Assembly (NCBI RefSeq): GCF_014191545.1
Contig: NZ_AP023361.1
Coordinates: 2,198,501 to 2,262,500, forward strand
Reading direction: 5' to 3'
DNA from: Terrihabitans soli
GTDB taxonomy: Bacteria; Pseudomonadota; Alphaproteobacteria; Rhizobiales; Methylopilaceae
Length of the DNA: 64,000 nucleotides
Shown here: piece after piece, positions 42,374-50,589 of the stretch
Numbering within the stretch: the stretch's first letter is position 1
How the letters are laid out: the number at the start of each line of letters is the position of its first letter
Notes under the pieces: generated by a model
The model's input: only the letters and a program-made list of their open reading frames with translations
Databases searched by the model: none
Told to the model about the DNA's origin: nothing
Program-made: the position numbers and the translations under genes

Positions 42374-43270
42374 TCAGACGGCGGCGTAGCGGCGCTTGTC
42401 GAGCGCGATCTCGGACACGTCGACCGAGACTTCCATGCCGAGAACATCGTCCAGATTGCCGGTCCAGGTGCCCCAGAGAGGGATGGCCTGGCGGGGGTCG
42501 CGGGCGACGGCGACGCGGATCAGATCCTTGTTGCCGATAATGCCGTTGGTCGGATCGAACTCCACCCAGCCGGCGCCGGGCAGATAGACCTGAACCCAGG
42601 CATGGGTGTTGCCGCCGCCGATATGGCCGGCGTGATCGGGAACATAGAGATAGCCGGAGACAAAGCGCGCGGCGAAGCCGAGCGCCCTCACCGCCTCCAT
42701 CATCAGGACCGCGAAATCGCGGCACGAGCCGCGGCCGGTCGAGAGCGTCGTGATCGGGTCCTGCGTGCCGGCTTCCTGGCGGCCCACATAGACAAAGCTC
42801 TCTTTGATCGCGTGGGTAATGTTCATCAGAAGCTGGCCCGTCGGCGTCTCGCCGTCGCTGTCGAGGAAGCGGCGAACCCAGCGGTCGATCTCATGCCCCG
42901 GATCGAAATAATGACGCTCGATCGAACGGGCGAGATCGGGCATTTCCTCCGGCCCATAAGTGAACGGATAGCTGCGGGCATAATCTTCCATGCGGAAGTC
43001 CGGCGTGTTGGCCGGCAGATGATCGAGCAGCACATCGCTGTCGAAGGTCAGCGTGTCGGCCTCCTGGCCAAAGCTCGCAAGCGCCACGACATTGCCCATC
43101 ACGTCATGGATCCAGCGCAGATCGACCGGTTCGGGCGTGATGCGCAGCCGCATATCGATCAGGCGCTGGTCATAGCTTTCCTGCGGCCGGAACATCATCC
43201 GGTGCTCCCCGAAGGAGACCGGGCGCCGGTAGCGGTAGGTCGTGACGTGGCGGATCGAAAGTCTTGGCAT
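42374..43270 (-). CDS. Transglutaminase-like protein, intact triad
   Basis: This 298-residue protein has a beta-sandwich N-terminal part (LSIRHVTTYRYRRPVSFGEHRMMFRP, typical of transglutaminase_N) and a catalytic papain-fold domain with the triad Cys in RGSCRDFAVLMMEAV, His in NTHAWVQVYLPG and Asp in EFDPTNGIIG. It is similar in architecture to proteins often found beside alpha-E and circularly permuted ATP-grasp proteins, but those are not adjacent here. It is cytoplasmic. It probably forms an operon with the gene at 41448. Confidence 0.88.
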   Translation of the reverse strand: MPRLSIRHVTTYRYRRPVSFGEHRMMFRPQESYDQRLIDMRLRITPEPVDLRWIHDVMGNVVALASFGQEADTLTFDSDVLLDHLPANTPDFRMEDYARSYPFTYGPEEMPDLARSIERHYFDPGHEIDRWVRRFLDSDGETPTGQLLMNITHAIKESFVYVGRQEAGTQDPITTLSTGRGSCRDFAVLMMEAVRALGFAARFVSGYLYVPDHAGHIGGGNTHAWVQVYLPGAGWVEFDPTNGIIGNKDLIRVAVARDPRQAIPLWGTWTGNLDDVLGMEVSVDVSEIALDKRRYAAV

Positions 43271-43340
43271 AACCGAGTTTTAGCCCCCGCCCCCGAGTCA
43301 TGCCAGCGGCAAGCCGAAGTTAAGGTGAAGACCAGAAGTG

Positions 43341-43372
43341 GAGTGCTTCCAACCTTTTACCTACTTCCAATT
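43341..43372 (+). promoter_or_regulatory. Direct repeat CTTCCAA before the ECF sigma gene
   Basis: GCTTCCAACC and ACTTCCAATT repeat with a 19-bp period in the 211-bp region between the divergent transglutaminase and sigma genes. It may be an activator site or -35-like element of the ECF sigma's own promoter. No other feature is clear in this gap. Confidence 0.3.
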
Positions 43373-43481
43373 GTCTAGACGCCGCATCTGCCTGGCCTGG
43401 CGTCCCGCCCGCTAGAAGCCCCCAAGCGGAAAATTGGGGCCGGCCGGGGATTAAAGCCCGCGTCGGCGGCGTATAGGGCGC

Positions 43482-44012
43482 ATGAGCGGAAAAGGGTTCA
43501 ATGTCACGGGGCAGCTGCCGGCGCTTAAGCGCTATGCGCGGGCTCTGACGCGCGACGAGACCGAGGCCGAAGACCTCGTTCACGACACCGTTCTGCGCGC
43601 CTATGAAGGCCGCGGCAGCTTCCGCCGGGACGGCGATCTCAAGCGCTGGCTGTTTTCCGTCCTCCACAACACCTTTGTCTCCGGTCGCCGCAGTGCCCGC
43701 GCGCAGCAAAAGCGTCATGACAGCGTGGCCGAACTCACTGAGATGCAAACCGGCGCATCGCAGGAAGCGAGCCTTCGTCTCAATCAGATCCGCGCCGCCT
43801 TTTCCGCCCTGCCCGGCGAGCAGCGCGAAGTTCTTCACCTCGTCGCGATCGAAGGTCTCGCTTACGGCGAGGCTGCCGAAATTCTCGGCGTGCCGCTCGG
43901 CACGCTGATGTCGCGGCTCGGCCGCGCCCGCGCCGCGCTGCGCGCCTTCGAAGCCGGCGAGACGAATGTTGTGTCCCTTAAGCTTGTGCGAGGCGGCGAT
44001 GGCGAAAAGTGA
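43482..44012 (+). CDS. ECF RNA polymerase sigma factor
   Basis: This 176-residue sigma has region 2 (DETEAEDLVHDTVLRAYEGRGSFRRDGDLKRWLFSVLHNTFV near 25-66) and region 4 (LPGEQREVLHLVAIEGLAYGEAAEILGVPLGTLMSRLGRARAAL near 109-152). It overlaps the anti-sigma gene by 14 bp, the normal pair arrangement, so the pair is one regulatory unit. It is not EcfG, which would sit with phyR-nepR. The signal and target promoters are unknown. Confidence 0.92.
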   Translation: MSGKGFNVTGQLPALKRYARALTRDETEAEDLVHDTVLRAYEGRGSFRRDGDLKRWLFSVLHNTFVSGRRSARAQQKRHDSVAELTEMQTGASQEASLRLNQIRAAFSALPGEQREVLHLVAIEGLAYGEAAEILGVPLGTLMSRLGRARAALRAFEAGETNVVSLKLVRGGDGEK

Positions 44013-44682
44013 CAACGGGATCGGCGATGCCGAACTGAACGGCTATGTCGACGGGCAGCTCGATGCGGCGGGCCGTATCGAAGTCGAAGATCATCTCGCG
44101 CGCCATCCTGAACTTGCGGCGCGCATCATGGCGGACCTGAGGACGCGCGATGCGCTGCGCCTGGCCTTTCCGCTCGATGCGGAGCCGGCGCAGCGCGCGA
44201 CGCTGCATGCCGCAAGGAAGCTCGAAAGCGCGCTCGGCCTGCGCCGTTACGTGCCGCTTTTCGGTCGCCTTGCGGCAGCCGTCGTCTTATTCGCGCTCGG
44301 CTGGAGTTCTTCGCTCGGCTGGCAGGCGATGACCCGCGCGCCAAACCAGACGGCCATGCTGCAGGAAGCGAGCAGGCTTGGCGATGAGCTCGGCGTGCGC
44401 CTGCCGCGTCTGCCGGAAGGCTGGCAGGTTCTATCGGCCGTGCGCACCGACACCACGCAAGGCCCTGGCGTGCGTCTGACTTTCCGCACGCCTGAGTTCG
44501 GCAATCTTTCGCTGATCGCGCGCGCAACGCGTGACGTCGACTTCGTGTGGCCGACCGTCAATACGGGCGAAGACTCGAAGATCCATTGGCAGCTCATTTC
44601 AGACAGCTACGAGCTGACCTCCAACCTCTCCGGTAAGCCGCTCGAATTTGCGGCGCTGGAACTCTACCAGACGCTCTACTGA
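43999..44682 (+). CDS. Membrane anti-sigma factor
   Basis: ATG 43999 overlaps the sigma gene by 14 bp and gives 227 residues. The N-terminal part (AELNGYVDGQLDAAGRIEVEDHLARHPELAARI) resembles an anti-sigma domain fold, but the HxxxCxxC zinc site is absent. A single TM helix spans about 94-113 (LFGRLAAAVVLFALGWSSSLGW), followed by a periplasmic domain (VLSAVRTDTTQGPGVRLTFRTPEF). It should hold the ECF sigma inactive until an envelope signal arrives. Confidence 0.85.
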   Translation: MAKSDNGIGDAELNGYVDGQLDAAGRIEVEDHLARHPELAARIMADLRTRDALRLAFPLDAEPAQRATLHAARKLESALGLRRYVPLFGRLAAAVVLFALGWSSSLGWQAMTRAPNQTAMLQEASRLGDELGVRLPRLPEGWQVLSAVRTDTTQGPGVRLTFRTPEFGNLSLIARATRDVDFVWPTVNTGEDSKIHWQLISDSYELTSNLSGKPLEFAALELYQTLY

Positions 44683-44751
44683 GCGGGTGGCAACCCCGAA
44701 GAAGCCGGCGCAAAGCCGGCCTGAAGTAGCTTGAACAGGAGAAACGTCCCA

Positions 44752-46080
44752 GTGAGTGAGAAAGCAAATCCGGCCCTGAGGCCGAACGTATCCGAATCCA
44801 CGCGATGGATTCAGCTTGCCGTCGGCGTCGTCTGCATGATTGCGACCGCCAATATCCAATATGCGTGGACACTTTTCGTCCCCGAAATCCAGCAGACTTT
44901 CGGCTGGGAGCGCGCATCGATCCAGATCGCGTTCACGATCTTCGTCATCGTCCAGACCTGGCTTGCGCCGATCGAAGGCTATTTCATCGATAAGTTCGGC
45001 CCGCGGCTGATGGTGGCGTTCGGCGCCGTGTTCATCGGTCTTGCCTGGATCATCAATTCGCAGGCCACGAGCCTTACGGGCTTTTACATCGGCGCTGCCA
45101 TCGGCGGCATCGGCGTCGGCTCGATCTACGCGACCTGCATCAACAACGCGCTGAAATGGTTCCCGGACCGCCGCGGCCTTGCCGTCGGCCTCACCGCGGG
45201 CGGCTACGGCGCGGGCTCTGCCGCAACCATCCTGCCGATCGCGGCGATGATCGACAGCTCGGGCTTCCAGGAAACCTTCTTCTTCTTCGGCATTCTGCAG
45301 GGCTCGCTCGCCTTTGCGGCGGCCTGGTTCCTGCGTTCGCCGAAAAAGGAAGAGATCAAGACCTCCGACAAGATCGTCCAGTCGCGCCGCGACTACACGC
45401 TGAAGGAAGCGATGAGCACCAGGCTCTTCTGGCTGATGTTCTTCATGTTCATCTGCGTCGTCACCGGCGGCATGATGGCGGTCGCCCAGCTCGGCGTCAT
45501 TGCCCAGGACCTCGGCGTGAAGGAGTTCGAGGTCAATATGTACTTCTTCACCATGGCGGCCCTGCCGCTCGCTCTGATGCTCGACCGCATCATGAACGGC
45601 ATTTCGCGTCCCCTGTTCGGCTGGATCTCCGATAATATCGGTCGCGAGAAGACGATGGTCATTGCGTTCACGCTCGAGGGCCTCGGCATCATCGCGCTCG
45701 GCTATTTCGGCCACAATCCGTGGGCGTTCCTCTTCCTGTCGGGTCTCGTCTTCCTCGCCTGGGGCGAAGTCTATTCGCTGTTCTCGGCGCTGGCGGGCGA
45801 TGCCTTCGGCACCAAGCACATCGGCAAGATCTACGGCGTGCTCTACACGGCCAAAGGCATAGGTGCGCTGTTTGTGCCGGTCGGCAATCTTCTGATGGAG
45901 GCGACGGGTACCTGGTCGACTGTTCTTTATACGGTCGCGGCCATGGACCTTCTGGCCGCCTTCCTCGCGATTGTCGCTTTGCGGCCGATCTATGCGGCGC
46001 ATGTGAGCCGATCGACCGTGAGCAAAAAGACGACCCGTACCGACGATCTCGGCGACGCCGTCGCGGCGCCGTCCCACTAA
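44752..46080 (+). CDS. OxlT-like MFS transporter (oxalate/formate antiporter family)
   Basis: GTG 44752 follows CAGGAGAAACGTCCCA and gives 442 residues; a TTG at 44731 is also possible but has a poor ribosome-binding site. Twelve TM helices are visible. Segments such as GYFIDKFGPRLMVAFGAVFIGLAW, SIYATCINNALKWFPDRRGLAVGLTAGGYGAGSA and RPLFGWISDNIGREKTM match the OxlT branch of the MFS. It likely exchanges or imports small carboxylates such as oxalate or formate, which would feed formate dehydrogenase. It follows the anti-sigma gene by 69 bp and may be in its operon. Confidence 0.85.
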   Translation: MSEKANPALRPNVSESTRWIQLAVGVVCMIATANIQYAWTLFVPEIQQTFGWERASIQIAFTIFVIVQTWLAPIEGYFIDKFGPRLMVAFGAVFIGLAWIINSQATSLTGFYIGAAIGGIGVGSIYATCINNALKWFPDRRGLAVGLTAGGYGAGSAATILPIAAMIDSSGFQETFFFFGILQGSLAFAAAWFLRSPKKEEIKTSDKIVQSRRDYTLKEAMSTRLFWLMFFMFICVVTGGMMAVAQLGVIAQDLGVKEFEVNMYFFTMAALPLALMLDRIMNGISRPLFGWISDNIGREKTMVIAFTLEGLGIIALGYFGHNPWAFLFLSGLVFLAWGEVYSLFSALAGDAFGTKHIGKIYGVLYTAKGIGALFVPVGNLLMEATGTWSTVLYTVAAMDLLAAFLAIVALRPIYAAHVSRSTVSKKTTRTDDLGDAVAAPSH

Positions 46081-46140
46081 CCGAATTGGCGCCGGCCTCG
46101 CGTCCGGCGCTAATCGCGGAATATTTCCGCGTTTCCCCCT

Positions 46141-46166
46141 CTGGCCCACCTCCCAAGACGGGCCAG
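46141..46166 (+). terminator. First hairpin after the OxlT-like gene
   Basis: Arms CTGGCCC (46141-46147) and GGGCCAG (46160-46166) followed by AAAA. It precedes the stronger hairpin at 46177 and may add to termination. Confidence 0.4.
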
Positions 46167-46176
46167 AAAACTTTAA

Positions 46177-46210
46177 GGCAGGCTCCCGGTAAGGGATGCC
46201 TGCCTTTTTT
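46177..46210 (+). terminator. Rho-independent terminator
   Basis: Arms GGCAGGC and GCCTGCC with a 14-nt loop, then six T (46205-46210). It closes the sigma/anti-sigma/OxlT region and also sits just before the convergent GGDEF-EAL gene. Confidence 0.85.
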
Positions 46211-46225
46211 CTTGATGGCAGATGA

Positions 46226-48634
46226 TCAGGCGACGCGGGCTTGGGCGATCTCGCTTTTGTCGCGCAGCATGGCGGTGATGTCTTTCGCCGGCATCGGACG
46301 ACCGAACGCATAGCCCTGGCCATAAGTACAGCCAATGGCGGCGAGCATTTCGGCGACAGCTAGATCCTCGATGCCCTCCGCGGTCACCGGAAGCCTGAGG
46401 TTGAGCGCGAGCGCCACAATTGCCGAGACGAGCTTGCGGCTGTCTTCATTGTTCAGAAGATCGGTGACGAAAGAGCGGTCGATCTTGATCTTGTCGAAGC
46501 GCAATTCGTGCAAATTCTGCAGGCTTGAATAGCCGGTGCCGAAATCGTCGAGTGCGATGCGGATACCGAGATTGCGGAAATTCTGCATCACCTGCTGCAC
46601 TGCCTCGAAATCCTGGATCAGCGCATCTTCCGTGATCTCGATTTCGATACGTTTCGGCGCGATGCCGTAATCCATGGCGATGCTCGCCATCAGCGTCGGC
46701 AGCAAAGGATCGCTGAGCTGGCTCGGCGACAGATTGACCGAAAGCATCATATCTTCCGGCCAATGGCGCGCATCGCGGCAGGCCGCGCCGAGGACATGAC
46801 GCGTCAGCGGTTCAGCGAGGCCGACTTCCGTCGCAACGCCGATGAACACGCCCGGCGGCAGGATGCCCTTGGAAGGATGGTTCCAGCGCGCCAGAATTTC
46901 GAGGCCGACGATGCGGCCCGTCTTGAGCTCGATGATGGGCTGGTAGAACGGGATGATCTCGCCGGCGCGGATGCCGGCGCGCAATTCCGTTTCGAGCGTC
47001 ACGCGGCTCTGCAGCTCGGCATGCATGCTCTTCTCAAAGAAGCGGAACCCGCCGCGCTCATCGCGCTTGCCGCGATACATCGCAAGGTCGGCGGCGCGCA
47101 ACAGCTCGTCAGGGCCGGACGCATCGCGGCCCGACAGCGCAACGCCGACCGTGCCGCCGATTTCGACATGACCTTTGGTGACGGCAAAGGGCGTTGCCAT
47201 AGCGCGGACGACCTCCTTCGCGACCTGGCGCGGACGATCGCACCCCTCGCCGCCGCAGACGAGCACGATCGCAAATTCGTCGCCGCCGAGACGCGCGACG
47301 AGATCGCCCTCCTCCTTCAATTCGTTGAGGCGCCTTGCGGCTTCGCGCAGCACCGCATCGCCGACGGGATGGCCCATCAGATCGTTGACGGGTTTGAACT
47401 TGTCGAGGTCGAGCACAAGCAGCGCGACCTTCTCTTCGGAATCGGCTGCGAAAACCTGCTCGAGCCGGTCGGCGAGAACGCGCCGGTTGGCAAGGCCCGT
47501 GAGTTCATCGCGCTGGGCGAGATCGCCGAGCCTTGCATTGGCCTCCCCGAGCCTGCGGTTCTTTTCGACGATGAGCGCTTCATTGCGCGCCAGAAGATCG
47601 GCTGTGTGATTGAAGGTGTGCGCGAGTTCGGCAAAATCGCCGGGCAACTGCGCCGTGTCCACGCGACGGTTGCGGTCTCCCGCGCCGAAGGCCGAGGCCG
47701 CCGCGGTCAGCGCCTTGATCGGGCGCAGGATGGAGCGTTCGGCCATCATCCAGGCAATGGTGAACAGGATCAGAAAGAACAGAATGGCCTTGAGCGTTTC
47801 CGCCTGAGTGATCCGGTACACCGGCGCGAGGAGCTTATCCTCGCGGAAGCCGAGGATCAGGCGCGCCTGGGTGCCCGGCAGCCGCGTCGAGGTGTAAAGA
47901 CGGCGGATGCCGTCCGGCCCCGCGCCGAAGATCGGCCGGCTGTCCTGCTCGGCAAGCCGCCGGAACAGGCTTTCCTGCGACAGATTGCGGCCTGTCATGT
48001 CCTGGTTGCGGATATCGGCCGAGACCACCGTGCTCATGCTGTCGACGAGAAGCACCGTCGTATCCTCGCCGCCGATGCTCCGTGTCACCTGGTCAAGCCA
48101 GCTGAGATCGATCGACAGGATAATGACACTGTCGACACTGCCGCTATCGTCCATACGCGGCGCGGCGGCGAGAACGACCGGTACTTTGTGGACACGGCCC
48201 ACCACATAATCGCTGAGGACGAAGCCGCGCGTTTTCAGGACTTCCTGGAAATACGGGCGGTCGGCAAAATTGATCTTTCCTTTGGCCGGTCCCGAACTGC
48301 AGACGAGATCGCCGTTCGGGGCGGCGATCGTAATGGCTTTGAGCCATTTGCTGTCGGCGGCGATCTGGCGGAAGTCCTCGCCGCAGGCATCGATGCTCGG
48401 CGCAAGCTTTGTCACGACACCAAGGAGAACGCGCGCCGCAGACGCAAATTCGTATTGCTTGCTGGCCGCGTTCTGAGCGACGAGCATCATCCGGGCCTTT
48501 GCCTCTTCGATATGATGATCGCGCCGCGCTGTGATCTCGAGTGCGGAATCGAAGGCGAGCGCCGCCGCGGCGATCGCCATAATGACGATCAGACGGGCGC
48601 GGATACCGATCTTAAGCGGCCACCGCAGGCGCAT
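46226..48634 (-). CDS. GGDEF-EAL bifunctional c-di-GMP protein with periplasmic sensor
   Basis: I take ATG 48634 (MRLRWPLKIG) because GGGGG lies 5 nt upstream; ATG 48646 is also possible. The 802 residues have TM1 near 14-32, a Cache-like periplasmic region (SIDACGEDFRQIAADSKWLKAI), TM2 near 283-305, HAMP, a GGDEF domain (RLGGDEFAIV) lacking the RxxD inhibitory site, and an EAL domain with EILARW, DDFGTGYSS, EITEDALI, IDRSFV and AEGIED all present, so phosphodiesterase activity is expected. Whether the GGDEF part is active or regulatory cannot be told. It probably controls motility or biofilm. Confidence 0.92.
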   Translation of the reverse strand: MRLRWPLKIGIRARLIVIMAIAAAALAFDSALEITARRDHHIEEAKARMMLVAQNAASKQYEFASAARVLLGVVTKLAPSIDACGEDFRQIAADSKWLKAITIAAPNGDLVCSSGPAKGKINFADRPYFQEVLKTRGFVLSDYVVGRVHKVPVVLAAAPRMDDSGSVDSVIILSIDLSWLDQVTRSIGGEDTTVLLVDSMSTVVSADIRNQDMTGRNLSQESLFRRLAEQDSRPIFGAGPDGIRRLYTSTRLPGTQARLILGFREDKLLAPVYRITQAETLKAILFFLILFTIAWMMAERSILRPIKALTAAASAFGAGDRNRRVDTAQLPGDFAELAHTFNHTADLLARNEALIVEKNRRLGEANARLGDLAQRDELTGLANRRVLADRLEQVFAADSEEKVALLVLDLDKFKPVNDLMGHPVGDAVLREAARRLNELKEEGDLVARLGGDEFAIVLVCGGEGCDRPRQVAKEVVRAMATPFAVTKGHVEIGGTVGVALSGRDASGPDELLRAADLAMYRGKRDERGGFRFFEKSMHAELQSRVTLETELRAGIRAGEIIPFYQPIIELKTGRIVGLEILARWNHPSKGILPPGVFIGVATEVGLAEPLTRHVLGAACRDARHWPEDMMLSVNLSPSQLSDPLLPTLMASIAMDYGIAPKRIEIEITEDALIQDFEAVQQVMQNFRNLGIRIALDDFGTGYSSLQNLHELRFDKIKIDRSFVTDLLNNEDSRKLVSAIVALALNLRLPVTAEGIEDLAVAEMLAAIGCTYGQGYAFGRPMPAKDITAMLRDKSEIAQARVA

Positions 48635-48936
48635 GGAAACCCCCATATCCCGGAGGTTGCACCCGCAATGAATAACAACGTCTTTCGCTTTTCAGCGAGA
48701 ATTGAGAATGGTTAGCGAATAAGAAGCGGAAAACCGCTGATTTTCCGGTACCTTATTGGCCCGATTGACTTTACGGACCCACTTCCCCTAGAAACCCATC
48801 CGTGCGGGCCCGGTGGGCCCGCGCTTTGTTTTGCACGCACCCGTGGCCTTTGCTTTCGAGCTTATGGCCTGTCGGCCCCCGAGAGGGGGTGTCTCAGGAG
48901 GGCGCGTCTCCAACTCGCATTCGAGAGGAACGCGAC
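48635..48936 (+). promoter_or_regulatory. rpsD promoter and leader region
   Basis: This 302-bp gap holds a sigma-70-like promoter, TTGACT (48765-48770) and TAGAAA (48789-48794), 18 bp apart, then a leader of about 135 nt. The leader has a hairpin of arms GCGGGCCC/GGGCCCGC (48804-48822) followed by GCTTTGTTTT, and a second hairpin CCCCC-GAGA-GGGGG (48876-48889). GAGA is a GNRA loop. r-protein leaders often bind their own product. The rest (48635-48764) contains no recognisable feature. Confidence 0.65.
48804..48830 (+). terminator. Hairpin with T-rich tail at the start of the rpsD leader
   Basis: Perfect 8-bp arms GCGGGCCC and GGGCCCGC around GGT, followed by GCTTTGTTTT. It looks like an intrinsic terminator placed right at the mRNA 5' end, so it could attenuate rpsD or be a 5' stabiliser. 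Confidence 0.5.
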
Positions 48937-49554
48937 ATGTCGAAGCGTCATGCTTCCAAGCACAAGATCGACCGCCGTCTTGGCGTCAATATTTTCGGCC
49001 GTCCGAAGAGCCCCGTTAACAAGCGCGAATACGGCCCCGGCCAGCACGGCCAGCGCCGTAAGGGCAAGATGTCGGACTTCGGCACGCAGCTGCGCGCCAA
49101 GCAGAAGCTGAAGGGCTCCTACGGCGATATCTCCGAGAAGCAGTTCCGCAAGATCTATCACGAAGCTTCGCGCATGAAGGGCGACACTTCGGCGAACCTG
49201 ATCGGCCTTCTGGAATCGCGCCTCGACGCCATCGTCTATCGCGCCAAATTCGTGCCGACGATCTTCGCCGCCCGCCAGTTCATCAATCACGGCCACGTCA
49301 AGGTGAACGGCCGCCGGACCAATATCGGCTCGGCCCGCCTCAAGGTCGGCGATGTGATCGAGGTGAAGGAAAGCTCCAAGCAGATGGGCCTCGTTCTCGA
49401 AGCCATCGCGCTGACCGAGCGTGAAGTTCCGGACTATATCGACGCCGATCACTCCAAGATGACGGCCAAGCTGACCCGCGTGCCGGCACTGACCGATGTG
49501 CCCTACCCGGTCCAGCAGGAACCGAACCTCGTCGTCGAGTTCTACTCGCGCTAA
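48937..49554 (+). CDS. rpsD: 30S ribosomal protein S4
   Basis: ATG 48937 follows GAGAGGAACGCGAC and gives 205 residues. S4 nucleates assembly of the 30S subunit and binds 16S rRNA. The N-terminal domain begins [18 protein letters not shown], and an S4 RNA-binding domain lies near 97-160 ([39 protein letters not shown]). It lacks the N-terminal zinc-finger cysteines found in some S4 proteins. It stands alone, with a long leader and a strong terminator. Confidence 0.97.
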   Translation: MSKRHASKHKIDRRLGVNIFGRPKSPVNKREYGPGQHGQRRKGKMSDFGTQLRAKQKLKGSYGDISEKQFRKIYHEASRMKGDTSANLIGLLESRLDAIVYRAKFVPTIFAARQFINHGHVKVNGRRTNIGSARLKVGDVIEVKESSKQMGLVLEAIALTEREVPDYIDADHSKMTAKLTRVPALTDVPYPVQQEPNLVVEFYSR

Positions 49555-49577
49555 TTCGAGTTCGGGTTTTCAAAACA

Positions 49578-49605
49578 AAAAGGCCGCCCCAAGGGGCGGC
49601 CTTTT
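49578..49605. terminator. Bidirectional rho-independent terminator
   Basis: Perfect 13-bp arms AAAAGGCCGCCCC and GGGGCGGCCTTTT around AA, 23 bp after rpsD. It works for rpsD and also for the convergent small gene at 49624. Confidence 0.9.
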
Positions 49606-49623
49606 CAGTTTGGGCAGGACTTT

Positions 49624-49836
49624 CTATCGGCGAATGCCGCAGCGTACCGGCTGTGCCACGAACTCCACCTCTTCAAGGCCGAAGCCCGCCATCTCCAATA
49701 GGGGCATCAAATTGGAGTAGCCGTGCTCGGCCGCAAGATCGCGAGCATTGCGAAGATGAGCACGGATGAGGTCGGACGCGCTCGGTTCGATAAGCGCGGG
49801 CCTATCGATGGGAGAGTTGAGCGCGGATTTGGACAT
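49624..49836 (-). CDS. Small hypothetical protein
   Basis: This 70-residue protein starts at ATG 49836 with a good CCGGAGACGTGTT ribosome-binding site. It is short, charged and mostly helical (SASDLIRAHLRNARDLAAEHGYSNLMPLLEMAGFGLEEVEFVA). I do not recognise the family, but similar short proteins are common in rhizobia. It ends 18 bp before the shared terminator. No membrane segment or signal is visible. The 91-bp gap to grxD holds nothing that I recognise. Confidence 0.55.
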   Translation of the reverse strand: MSKSALNSPIDRPALIEPSASDLIRAHLRNARDLAAEHGYSNLMPLLEMAGFGLEEVEFVAQPVRCGIRR

Positions 49837-49927
49837 AACACGTCTCCGGGACTGGCATTTGCGCCGGCCCCAGCTACACGAACTCTCGCCCTGAGCGAAA
49901 GCTGGTAATTTCCACTACCCTTCGTGG

Positions 49928-50266
<339 letters not shown>

Positions 50267-50352
50267 CGTGTCACCTATTGGGCCGGTTCAAGGCCGGCTG
50301 TGAAATGTGTCGGCTGCTATATAAGCACGCTTTTCCGGGATGTCAGGCCGGG

Positions 50353-50586
50353 TCAGTTCGGGGCCGAGGTCTGCAGCGCCAGGGCGTGGAGCACCCCGCC
50401 CATCCGGCCCTGAAGGGCGGCATAGACCATCTGATGCTGCTGGACCCGGCTTTTGCCGCGGAAGGCCTCGGAGACGACGATCGCCGAATAGTGGTCGCCG
50501 TCGCCGGCCAGATCCTTGATCGTAACCTCGGCGTCCGGCAGCGCCTCTTTGATCATCTTTTCGATGTCTCCGGCATCCATCGGCAT
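50353..50586 (-). CDS. BolA family protein
   Basis: This 77-residue BolA-fold protein has the HxM-like signature HQMVYAALQGRMGGVLHALAL near 51-71, typical of IbaG/BolA. Together with the CGFS glutaredoxin it forms a [2Fe-2S] heterodimer involved in Fe-S sensing or delivery. The gene is 3 bp after purL on the same strand and 86 bp before grxD. BolA1 versus BolA2 type cannot be settled by eye. Confidence 0.92.
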   Translation of the reverse strand: MPMDAGDIEKMIKEALPDAEVTIKDLAGDGDHYSAIVVSEAFRGKSRVQQHQMVYAALQGRMGGVLHALALQTSAPN

Positions 50587-50589
50587 GGA

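Noticed and set aside
46763-48715. A 650-codon open frame antiparallel to the GGDEF-EAL gene
   Set aside because: Same reason; the forward gene has all catalytic motifs.
48804-48830. Small regulatory RNA terminated by the leader hairpin
   Set aside because: The predicted start site is at the hairpin itself, so the transcript would be too short to be a useful RNA.
49723-49908. A small plus-strand frame opposite the 70-residue protein gene
   Set aside because: No ribosome-binding site or family; the minus frame has a good one.
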